DNA from: Luteibacter sp. OK325
GTDB lineage: Bacteria > Pseudomonadota > Gammaproteobacteria > Xanthomonadales > Rhodanobacteraceae
Direction: 5' to 3'
Assembly (NCBI RefSeq): GCF_003050935.1
Contig: NZ_QAOX01000005.1
Span: forward strand, 62,001 to 126,000
Length of the DNA: 64,000 nucleotides
The position numbers and the translations under genes are program-made. The notes beneath the pieces were generated by a model. That model did not search any database, had not been told where the DNA came from, and saw only the letters and a list, made by a program, of their open reading frames with translations. Shown in pieces: positions 17,375-25,008 of this stretch. The stretch's first letter is position 1; every line of letters begins with the position of its first letter.

Positions 17375-17677
17375 ATGTCACACACGATTGAACTACTCGA
17401 GGCCATTGGCCGCGACGCGTCGCTACGCCACGCTTCGTCCGAAGAGCTTGCACGCGTTCTCCAGCAGGCAAAGGCCTCCGAGGCCCTCACGGCGGCGGTA
17501 GCCTCCGGCGACCGTTCGCTGCTTGCCGTGGAGCTGGGCAATAAGATCAATGACGTGCCCCAGGCCACTCAGAGCCCGGGCTATGAGGAAAATGAGCCCA
17601 ATCGCGAGACCGACAAGTCGGACGCGCCTCCGGCGACGGATGACGGGAAGTCGTCCACCGAATCATCGACCAAATAG
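17375..17677 (+). CDS. Borosin precursor-like peptide B, long polar tail
   Basis: A 100-residue paralogue of peptide A. The leader is clearly homologous (LLEAIGRDASLRHAS, ALTAAVASGDRSLLAVELG), but the C-terminus differs: NDVPQATQSPGY is followed by about 30 very polar residues rich in Glu, Asp, Ser, Thr and Lys. Both peptides share V-P-Q-x-x-Q just after the leader. It may be a second substrate with a follower sequence, or a non-substrate regulator. AGGGGAC precedes the ATG. Its TAG stop overlaps the start of the diguanylate cyclase gene. Confidence 0.78.
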   Translation: MSHTIELLEAIGRDASLRHASSEELARVLQQAKASEALTAAVASGDRSLLAVELGNKINDVPQATQSPGYEENEPNRETDKSDAPPATDDGKSSTESSTK

Positions 17678-17679
17678 TG

Positions 17680-19452
17680 ATGGCGGGGCTGCCAAGCCGC
17701 ATCCGGGCCAGGACCGCTATCGCGGTCCTGGCCCTTTGCTGGCTTGTGCAGCCCTCTCTCGCGAACGCAGACATCGACCACACCCGATTCCTGGACGACA
17801 CCGAAAGCCTGCGTACAAAGGACCATCCACAGTTTGTCCAGCGCCTGCATCAGATCCATTCTGAATCGAGCAGCCTGACCACTGCCGATCAATGGCGCCT
17901 GCGTTACCTCGACGCATGGGAAGCGATGTTCGAGGGCGAGTACTCGAAGTCGGAGGTCCAGTTCGACGACATCATCAAGCATTCCGGCGACACCACCCTT
18001 GTTACAAAGGCATCGGCGCTCCTTCTCAGCAACCTGGCGTTCAATCGCCGCTATGAGGAGGCGTTCGCGCTGGCTAATCGCCTGGCGACGACGCTTCCCA
18101 CGGTGACCGATCCGTTAGCGCGAGCCACGCTGCTTACCAATCTGTCCCAGATGATGAATTTTGCGGGCCAACCCGACCTCGCCTTCAAATACGCCGACAT
18201 GGCCGAGAACGCGGTCCCCCCGGGCGAAACCGCATGCCGGGCCGTCTGGTACAAGGCGGCCGCGCTCTTCAGCGGAAAGCGCCTGAAATCGTCGAGCCCT
18301 GAGTTGCGGTTGGCTGTCGATACCTGCGCCGCTGGGCGGGAGAAGGTGACCACCGACAGTGCCCTGCTCCTCATGGGAACCCTCTTACTCGAAGAAGGAC
18401 AACCCCAGAAGGCCATGGCTCTGCTGGATCGCATCGAGCCGAGCATTCGCATCAACCACTATTTTCCCAACGAGTTGTCCGCGCAGCTACAGCGTGCCCA
18501 GGCCTATGAAAAGCTGGGAAATGACAGCGAGGCGAAGAAGGCGGCCCTGGCTCTTGTGGCCATGAACGGTCCCAACGACATCAGCGATTGGCTCAGGGAG
18601 GCCTATGAAATTCTCTACCGGGTAGAGAAGCGCAAGGGAAATGCCGTCACCGCTCTGTCGTACTACGAACACTTTGTGGCTCAGGACAAGGGCTATCTCA
18701 ATGATGTCGGCGTCAGAAGCCTGGCCTATCAGGTAAGTCAGCAACATCAGATGGTGCAGACTCTCGCAACGGAGGGCCTGAGCAGACAGAACCGCATCCT
18801 CCGTTTGCAACAGGCGCTCGACGCGAACACGGTGGCTACGGGCCGGCTCTACATCGCACTGCTCCTGGTGGTCCTGGCATCCATCGGACTGCTGTTGTTC
18901 CGGGTGAAGCGTTCGCAACTTCGCTTCAAGAGGATGTCCTCGCTGGACGGCCTGACCGGCATCCTGAATCACCAGCATTTCATGAGCGGGGCCGAGCGGA
19001 TGCTGCGTGTTCAGGAGAAGAAGGTTGGCAGCGCCTGCCTCATCTCCATCGACCTCGACCACTTCAAGCAGGTCAACGACACGCATGGCCATGCCATGGG
19101 TGACATCGTGCTCCAGTACACCGTGGCCGTTCTCCAGGAGCACCTGCGCCCGAGCGACCTGTTCGGCCGCCTGGGCGGCGAAGAGTTCGGCATCCTCCTC
19201 GCCGGTTGCTCGAGCAGCCAGGCGGTAGCGACAGCCCAACGCCTGCGCGTCGCGATCGAAGCGAGTCCGGTCACGGACGACGGCCGTATCGTCCCGCTCT
19301 CGGTCAGCGTCGGCGTCGCCTCCACCGACAGGTGCGGATACGTTCTGGCGCGTCTGTGCCGCGAGGCAGACACGGCGCTGTACCGGGCCAAGCGCGCCGG
19401 CCGCAATCGTGTTGTCACCGATGCCGAGAACGACACGCTCACCGCGGCTTGA
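17680..19452 (+). CDS. TPR-TM-GGDEF diguanylate cyclase
   Basis: A 590-residue membrane protein. It has an N-terminal signal peptide (ending SLANA), a long periplasmic helical TPR-like region (about residues 35-385), a coiled stretch, one membrane helix (LYIALLLVVLASIGLLLF, about 389-406), and a C-terminal GGDEF domain. The active-site signature is GGEEF, and an R-x-x-D inhibitory site (RPSD) lies five residues before it, so it should make c-di-GMP with product inhibition. A GTG at 17677 or ATG at 17680 overlaps the TAG stop of peptide B (TAGTGATG), so it is translationally coupled to the borosin operon. It converges on the SLOG gene. Confidence 0.9.
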   Translation: MAGLPSRIRARTAIAVLALCWLVQPSLANADIDHTRFLDDTESLRTKDHPQFVQRLHQIHSESSSLTTADQWRLRYLDAWEAMFEGEYSKSEVQFDDIIKHSGDTTLVTKASALLLSNLAFNRRYEEAFALANRLATTLPTVTDPLARATLLTNLSQMMNFAGQPDLAFKYADMAENAVPPGETACRAVWYKAAALFSGKRLKSSSPELRLAVDTCAAGREKVTTDSALLLMGTLLLEEGQPQKAMALLDRIEPSIRINHYFPNELSAQLQRAQAYEKLGNDSEAKKAALALVAMNGPNDISDWLREAYEILYRVEKRKGNAVTALSYYEHFVAQDKGYLNDVGVRSLAYQVSQQHQMVQTLATEGLSRQNRILRLQQALDANTVATGRLYIALLLVVLASIGLLLFRVKRSQLRFKRMSSLDGLTGILNHQHFMSGAERMLRVQEKKVGSACLISIDLDHFKQVNDTHGHAMGDIVLQYTVAVLQEHLRPSDLFGRLGGEEFGILLAGCSSSQAVATAQRLRVAIEASPVTDDGRIVPLSVSVGVASTDRCGYVLARLCREADTALYRAKRAGRNRVVTDAENDTLTAA

Positions 19453-19458
19453 GTCGTG

Positions 19459-21162
19459 CTAGAGCTTGCTGTGCTCCACCTGCCGCTCGCGTTGCATCAA
19501 TGTCCATTCCGCGTGCTCCGTCAGGGCGGCATCGCCCAGTGACAGAAGAATGGCCCGCTGTTGGGCGGGATCCTGCGTGCCATCCAGGGCCGTTCGCGCG
19601 CTGGCGAAGATGCGTTGCATGAAGCGGTACTGCCGGATCAATTCCCGGTCCGCCTTGCGGTAGGAGTACGCCTCGCGCACCGCCGCGATGATCGATAGCA
19701 CGGCCATGAGGGTGACCAGGGTCACCTTGGCTTCCTCATCGAGCTTCAGGGCGAAGGCGGCCAGGAAGACGCTGATGGTGACGCCACCCCACAGGCTCAC
19801 ACGCCCGATGGTTTCGGTGATGTGGTGCACGCCGCTACGTTCGGCGCTCTTGCGCTCGTAGTAATTGAGCTGGCCCGACTTGCCCGATTCACCCACCCAC
19901 TCGGCGATGACCTCCGCGAGCGCGGCCGTGGTCGGCGCTTCGGGATGCGTCGACGGATAGAGGCTGGCCGCGCGCATGACGTTGCGTATCCAGCCCAGTT
20001 CGATGTTCTGCTTCTGCAGGAAGTTATCGTGTGCGAACTCGTGGTCCGCGCTGGCGACGATACCGGCACGGCGCCAGCAGGACTGGATACGCAAGCCTTC
20101 GGCGAGGGCGCGGTAATCGAGGTATTTGCGATGCCAGCCACGACGATGCGCGAGTGTGGCGACGATTCCGCCCGTGGCGAACATCACCAGGAACAGGTAG
20201 ATCAGGAAGTTGCTGCCCGGCAGATGCGCATAGAAGGTGAACGCGATACCCATCAGGCCGGCCAGCGTGTACGTCAGGCGCATCGCCATGATCACGCGGC
20301 GGCGGAAATGCACGGCCAGCCAGTCGGCGGCATGAAACAGCCGGTCGATCTCCGCGGTTGCACCCGACGGTGGCCCGGCCATCTCGCGCGGAGCTTCATC
20401 GATGGCTTCCGCGTGACGCGCGCATTCGTTGTTGAACTCGGCCATGCGCGAGAACATCAGGCGGAAGTCGTCTGGCAACGTCGCGTGGAACGCCATGTCT
20501 TCTGCGCTTCGCCAGCCTGATTGCATCGCCTGGAGGCCCGGTGCCGGGCCGTCGCCCTCGCGCGAACAGACGATGTGATACAGCAGGCTCTCATCGCTGC
20601 CGGTGAGTATGTGTCGCGAATGAGGGTGTCGCAGGACCAGGCCCGGTGGCGCGCCGGTGAGATGGTAGTGCACGATCTGTGCTGTTCCGCCGAGTCCGGC
20701 CGCTCCATTGCCGTCCCATATGCTCAGCAACACGTGGCAATGACTGGCGATGTAGACGCCAGCCTTCGCGTACTGGCGGTCGCGCGCCGCACCATGCGCA
20801 CCGATCACATGGTGGGGCTGTTCCATCAGCCGCGGAAGCAGAACCACTTCGGCACGACTGCATAATGCTTCGAAGTTCGCGCGCACGGCAGGTGTCGCGA
20901 AGTCGTCGACGTACAGCGCTCGCGGCAACGGCAGGGGCGCTATCAGGCGTGCGCCGGCGGCCAGTGCTTCTTCCGCGATCAACTGGTCGCCGCCTTCGGC
21001 GAGGGCCGAAAGCACCACCAGCGGCAGCTCGGGAAATGCCTCGCGAAGCTGGGCAAAGAATGCGCGCACGCTCTCGCGGAGGGGCTCTACTTCGTCAACG
21101 GGAATATCCCGATGGCTGGTAACGCCGACGACCAGTGGGGTCATGGCAGCTTGCCCGGCCAT
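19459..21162 (-). CDS. SLOG-SLATT-like membrane protein
   Basis: About 567 residues. The N-terminal Rossmann-like domain fits the SLOG nucleotide-binding family: VVGVTSHRDIP near residue 11, then LSALAEGGDQLIAEEAL and APLPLPRALYVDDF. The C-terminal half has two pairs of membrane helices with the SLATT-type connector HRKYLDYRALAEGLRIQSCW, followed by a cytoplasmic tail. SLOG/SLATT pairs are linked to nucleotide-dependent conflict systems and membrane effectors; that is family knowledge, not shown here. The start is uncertain: ATGs exist at 21246, 21162 and 21144, and the Rossmann fold begins at the last. Downstream of the TIR gene in a probable operon. Confidence 0.72.
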   Translation of the reverse strand: MAGQAAMTPLVVGVTSHRDIPVDEVEPLRESVRAFFAQLREAFPELPLVVLSALAEGGDQLIAEEALAAGARLIAPLPLPRALYVDDFATPAVRANFEALCSRAEVVLLPRLMEQPHHVIGAHGAARDRQYAKAGVYIASHCHVLLSIWDGNGAAGLGGTAQIVHYHLTGAPPGLVLRHPHSRHILTGSDESLLYHIVCSREGDGPAPGLQAMQSGWRSAEDMAFHATLPDDFRLMFSRMAEFNNECARHAEAIDEAPREMAGPPSGATAEIDRLFHAADWLAVHFRRRVIMAMRLTYTLAGLMGIAFTFYAHLPGSNFLIYLFLVMFATGGIVATLAHRRGWHRKYLDYRALAEGLRIQSCWRRAGIVASADHEFAHDNFLQKQNIELGWIRNVMRAASLYPSTHPEAPTTAALAEVIAEWVGESGKSGQLNYYERKSAERSGVHHITETIGRVSLWGGVTISVFLAAFALKLDEEAKVTLVTLMAVLSIIAAVREAYSYRKADRELIRQYRFMQRIFASARTALDGTQDPAQQRAILLSLGDAALTEHAEWTLMQRERQVEHSKL

Positions 21163-21250
21163 GGGAATCCCAGGCAGCGGCCGTTGCCGGCCACCACCGA
21201 TGGAACCGATCGGGTCCCTGCCGCCTGGATCGGTGCGCTGCCTCATAGGC

Positions 21251-21400
21251 TCAGGTGTTCTTGATGCCCGGGTTCGTGGTCACCCTCGACGGGCCACCAC
21301 CGCGCTCTTCGTCAGCCTCGCGTTCACGCGAGTTCTCGGTTTCTTCGTCGAGGGGATCGTCCGGTTCATCGCGGTCTTGTTGATTGCCGAGCTTGGACAT
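21251..21400 (-). CDS. Small charged protein in TIR-SLOG operon
   Basis: A 49-residue reading frame starting with ATG (MSKLGNQQDRDEPDDPLDEE) after a GGAGAAC ribosome site at proper spacing, and ending TTNPGIKNT. It is dominated by Asp, Glu and Arg and has no hydrophobic core, so it is probably disordered. It lies between the TIR gene (42 bp upstream) and the SLOG gene in the same orientation; one possible SLOG start lies 4 bp after its stop. No family recognised. Confidence 0.6.
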   Translation of the reverse strand: MSKLGNQQDRDEPDDPLDEETENSREREADEERGGGPSRVTTNPGIKNT

Positions 21401-21442
21401 GATGTTCTCCCACTGGGTGGATGGTGATGAGGGACGGCTTGG

Positions 21443-23629
21443 TTACTCCCGCTCTTGCGGTGGCCCGCCGCCCGTGGCCACGAGCAGTTCATGCTGGAAT
21501 GCCTGGTTTACCGGGTAGTCGATATGCTCCCTCCGCAACACGCGCAACAACCCCGGGTCGCGATAGCCGCTTGCCCAGAGGCGCTGGATGACCGCCGTCG
21601 CATCCGGCTTGCGTTGCAATGCCAGCAGCGCCTCGACACGCAGCGCCTGCAGGCGGGGATCGCCCTGCCCGCTCCTGGCCGTCTGCACGCTGTCCAGCGC
21701 TTCGCTGCGGAGTTGTCGGGCTGCCTGCTCGTCGGTCGTGACGGTGGCCAGTGACAGTCGTGCCGCCGTGCCCGCGAGCAGGGTGGAGCGATCGTCAGGT
21801 AGCTGGACCATCAGCGGCGCGAGCGCGTGCAGCGCAGCCGTGACGCGCTCACGCGCTTCGTCCTGCCGTCCGGCTTCGCGTAGCTGCGCCGCCTGCTCCA
21901 CCAGGGCTTCGGCGTACTCACGCTGCCAGGCCGCGTTGTCGGGATCGTGCCGCGCCAGTCCGGTGAAGATCGAGAGCGCTTTGTCCGTAAGCGCCGTGGC
22001 GGACGGGAGGTCGCCACTCAGGCGACGCAAGCGGCTCAGCTGTGTCGCATACAGGGCCGCGTGTTCCTGGAAATCGGTGTTGCTCGGATCCAGCACGCCG
22101 AGTTGCGTCGCCATGTCGACGGCACGCTGGAGTCGATCCATGCCGGCCGTCGTGTCACCTGTGAGCGCCTGCGTCCGTCCAAGGATGGCGTGTACGGTGA
22201 GCAGGTTGTCGCGCCGGCTCATGTTCTTCGGCTCGGCCGCCGACAGGCCGGACTGGATCCGCTCATCCGCACCGTACCGGGCAACGGCCTCCGCGAGGTC
22301 GCCGCGCATCAAGGCCAGCTTGCCGAGGTTGTTGTATGCCGAACCGAGGTACTCGACCCAGTCCGCGTTGTGCGGTTGGCCGATGACCAGGTCCTGCATC
22401 TGGGCGAGCATGTGCCGGTACTGCGCAGCCGCCTGATCCAGCTCGCCGCGGGCCTCCATGACATGGCCGATGTTGTTGTCCAGCGTGGCACGCTGGAAGG
22501 CAAGCTGCGTGTTGCCCGGCGCAAGCACGGCGGCCCGTTGCAGCGTGGTCTGTGCGCCGGCGAAGCTCCGCTGCGCGTCGTCGAGTTTGCCCTGTCGCCA
22601 CTGGGTCATGCCGATGAAGGCACCGACTTCCGCGAACGCCAGTTGCCGCTCGATATTGGCCGGTGCCGCGTCGGCCAGCCGTTTTGCCACGGCATTGGCC
22701 GCTTGATACGAGGTCATGGCGGCGGCTAGCTGACCCTGGTCCAGGCGCACGCTGCCGATCTTCTCCAGCGCCGAGGCACGCTGCGCCAGCGCCCGGTCGG
22801 TGACTTCGTCCATCGGCTGGGCCTGGAAGTACTTCATGGCCTGGTCGTCCACCGCTTCCATGATGTCCAGCCGCGACACCTGGGCCAGCTTGTCGTTGAG
22901 GTCGCCGAGCATGAAGCTGACCAGGTCCTCGGCCTCCTTCTGCCGCCGCTCGGCGGCGTGGCGAGAGATGAAAGCGCTGATCGCCAGGCCGGTCGTCACC
23001 GTCATGATGCACAGGGCGACGACGGCGAGCGCCATCGCGCGCCGCATGCGCCGGTGCAGATCGCGTTGCTTCAGGTCATCGAATGCGACGTCGAGAATAC
23101 CGGCGAGCAGTTTGATCTTCGCAATGAGCTTGCCGTCACTGCCGAGCCTCACGTCGGCGGCGATGGGCTCGATGGCCTCGCCGCCCAGGCGATAGCGCAG
23201 TGCCGGAACGAAACACTCCTCCGCTTCGCGCCCATCGACCCGACTGACGTTCGGCTCGCCGGCGACGATAAGACAGAAGATCCGTTCATCCCGACCGAGC
23301 CGCTTGAACGAGAGCACTTCCTCATTGACCCACCGCGACACCGCAGCTTGCGGCGAACAGATCACCAGCAGGCATTCGGATTGCGCAAGGGCCGCGTTGA
23401 CGGTGCGACCGAGGTCGTCGGCGCTGGCAAGTTCGTCGCGATCACGAAAGACCGGCGCCAGCCTGGCGGGAATGACGCCCATGGCTGTGGACTTGCCCAC
23501 GAGGCGCTTCGGGATGACGTAGGTTTCCAGGGCGCGATGCAACCACGCCGCCCAGGCTTTGTCCTGGTGGCTGTAGCTGATGAAGGCGCGGTACCGATAA
23601 CCCGGCCCGATGGAACCTTCGCTCGACAC
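21443..23629 (-). CDS. TIR-TM-TPR protein
   Basis: About 728 residues. An N-terminal TIR domain (residues about 10-140: RAFISYSHQDKAWAAWL, FRDRDELASADDL) is followed by a membrane helix (about 199-221), a coiled region, and at least five TPR-like repeats to the C-terminus. The putative NADase glutamate is present in S-R-W-V-N-E-E (Glu104). The GTG start at 23629 follows GGGGTG; a longer GTG start at 23689 would place a CRP-like palindrome only 3 bp upstream, which makes it less likely. It is the first gene of an operon with the small charged protein and the SLOG/SLATT-like gene. Role in defence or signalling is inferred. Confidence 0.85.
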   Translation of the reverse strand: MSSEGSIGPGYRYRAFISYSHQDKAWAAWLHRALETYVIPKRLVGKSTAMGVIPARLAPVFRDRDELASADDLGRTVNAALAQSECLLVICSPQAAVSRWVNEEVLSFKRLGRDERIFCLIVAGEPNVSRVDGREAEECFVPALRYRLGGEAIEPIAADVRLGSDGKLIAKIKLLAGILDVAFDDLKQRDLHRRMRRAMALAVVALCIMTVTTGLAISAFISRHAAERRQKEAEDLVSFMLGDLNDKLAQVSRLDIMEAVDDQAMKYFQAQPMDEVTDRALAQRASALEKIGSVRLDQGQLAAAMTSYQAANAVAKRLADAAPANIERQLAFAEVGAFIGMTQWRQGKLDDAQRSFAGAQTTLQRAAVLAPGNTQLAFQRATLDNNIGHVMEARGELDQAAAQYRHMLAQMQDLVIGQPHNADWVEYLGSAYNNLGKLALMRGDLAEAVARYGADERIQSGLSAAEPKNMSRRDNLLTVHAILGRTQALTGDTTAGMDRLQRAVDMATQLGVLDPSNTDFQEHAALYATQLSRLRRLSGDLPSATALTDKALSIFTGLARHDPDNAAWQREYAEALVEQAAQLREAGRQDEARERVTAALHALAPLMVQLPDDRSTLLAGTAARLSLATVTTDEQAARQLRSEALDSVQTARSGQGDPRLQALRVEALLALQRKPDATAVIQRLWASGYRDPGLLRVLRREHIDYPVNQAFQHELLVATGGGPPQERE

Positions 23630-23691
23630 GCGTGCACCCCGCAGGTCGTGGGTAGCCTCCCCGGGCGGCCCGAAGCGACACGCTAGCACCG

Positions 23692-23713
23692 AAATGTGAC
23701 GCAGCGCACATTT
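23692..23713. promoter_or_regulatory. CRP/Clp-like palindrome before TIR operon
   Basis: Arms AAATGTG (23692-23698) and CACATTT (23707-23713) form a perfect 7-bp inverted repeat separated by 8 bp. The core TGTGA-N6-GCACA differs from the CRP/Clp consensus TGTGA-N6-TCACA by one base. It lies 62 bp upstream of the chosen TIR start and 164 bp upstream of the efflux operon start, so it could act on either. Confidence 0.5.
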
Positions 23714-23790
23714 TCACGTCATTTGCACACCCAGGCGTTATCGCTGCTTCCACAGCGTCTTCACGCAGCACCCTCCTGCAAAAACCGACC

Positions 23791-23810
23791 GAGGGCTGCT
23801 AGAAGCCCTC
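23791..23810. other. Perfect hairpin upstream of efflux operon
   Basis: GAGGGCT and AGCCCTC are exact inverted copies with a 6-base loop. No T-tract follows on either strand, so it is not a good intrinsic terminator. It may be an operator or a leader hairpin for the RND operon, whose first start codon is 68 bp downstream. Confidence 0.35.
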
Positions 23811-23877
23811 CAACGGGCAGATGACACTCAGGTTGTCGTTGCACCTTCGCAACGGCGCGGAGTTGGGGAAAATCCAT

Positions 23878-25008
23878 ATGCCTGGCAGAAGCTACATATT
23901 TCCGGTGGCCTGCGCCCTGGTCCTGGTCGCCTGCGGCAACCACGGCGCTGCACCCGCCGCCGGACCGGCCGAGGTCGACGTAGCCGTGGTGGTCAACAAG
24001 TCGGTCACGGACTGGCAGAGCTACTCCGGAAGGCTGCAAGCCATCGACCATGTGGACATCCGCGCCCAGGTGCCGGGCACCATCATGGCCGTCTATTTCA
24101 AGGACGGGCAGATGGTGAAGAAGGGCGATCCGCTCTTCCTGATCGACCCTCGCACCTATATAGCGGCAGTCGACCGCGCCTCCGCGCAGCTTGCGGCCGC
24201 CCGCGCCCATGAGAAGTTCACTTCCGCCGATTCCCAACGCGCGCAGAAGCTCCTGCAGGGCAATGCGATCTCCCGGCGTGATTTCGACGACCGCTCCAAC
24301 GCCGCTCTCGTGGCCACGGCGGAGGTCAAGGCGGCCGACGCCGCGCTCGAGGATTCACGGGTCAACCTGGGCTACACAAAGATCGTCGCGCCGGTCGACG
24401 GGCGCATGTCGCGCGCGGAGCAGACGGTCGGCAACATCGTCGCGGCCGGCTTCAGTTCACCGCCCCTGACCACCCTGGTTTCCGTCAATCCCATCTATGC
24501 CGGCTTCGACGCGGACGAGCAGACCTACCTGAAGTACCTGAGCCAGGCGGCCAACCACGATGTGGCGGTGCGGCTCGGCCTGGCCAACGAGACGTCGTTC
24601 TCGCGCACGGGCAAGATCGCCTCGGTGGACAACCAGCTCAACAGCGCCACCGGGACGATCCGCGTCCGTGCCGCCTTCGACAACGCCGACGGCGTGCTGC
24701 TGCCGGGCATGTTCGCCCGCGTGGCGGTGGGCGGAGGCACGGCGCATCCGGCCATCCTGATCGACGACCGCGCGATATCCACGGACCAGGCGAAGAAGTT
24801 CGTTCTGGTGGTTGACGACAAGGATCACGCTCAATACCGCGAGATCGTGCCCGGATTGATGGTGGACGGCCTGCGCGTGGTGGATTCGGGCCTCAAGCCC
24901 GGTGAGAAGATCGTGGTCAACGGCCTGCAGCGTGTGCATCCGGGCGACCCGGTACACGCGAAGGTCGTCCCCATGGCGGGCGAGGAAGCCGTGGCGAGTA
25001 GCCCCTGA
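23878..25008 (+). CDS. RND efflux periplasmic adaptor (MFP) lipoprotein
   Basis: A 376-residue membrane fusion protein. It begins MPGRSYIF and has a lipoprotein signal with lipobox L-V-A-C, then the split biotinyl-lipoyl domain (DIRAQVPGTIMAVYFKDGQ and later NLGYTKIVAPVDGRMSRAE) flanking an alpha-hairpin and a beta-barrel. It bridges the inner-membrane pump to the outer-membrane channel. The start is at 23878 with GGGGAAA upstream; a longer ATG start at 23821 would bury the signal sequence. It overlaps the pump gene as TGATG. Confidence 0.93.
   Translation: MPGRSYIFPVACALVLVACGNHGAAPAAGPAEVDVAVVVNKSVTDWQSYSGRLQAIDHVDIRAQVPGTIMAVYFKDGQMVKKGDPLFLIDPRTYIAAVDRASAQLAAARAHEKFTSADSQRAQKLLQGNAISRRDFDDRSNAALVATAEVKAADAALEDSRVNLGYTKIVAPVDGRMSRAEQTVGNIVAAGFSSPPLTTLVSVNPIYAGFDADEQTYLKYLSQAANHDVAVRLGLANETSFSRTGKIASVDNQLNSATGTIRVRAAFDNADGVLLPGMFARVAVGGGTAHPAILIDDRAISTDQAKKFVLVVDDKDHAQYREIVPGLMVDGLRVVDSGLKPGEKIVVNGLQRVHPGDPVHAKVVPMAGEEAVASSP

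Noticed and set aside
23791-23810. Intrinsic terminator
   Set aside because: The stem is perfect but there is no T-tract and no upstream gene in either direction that needs it.
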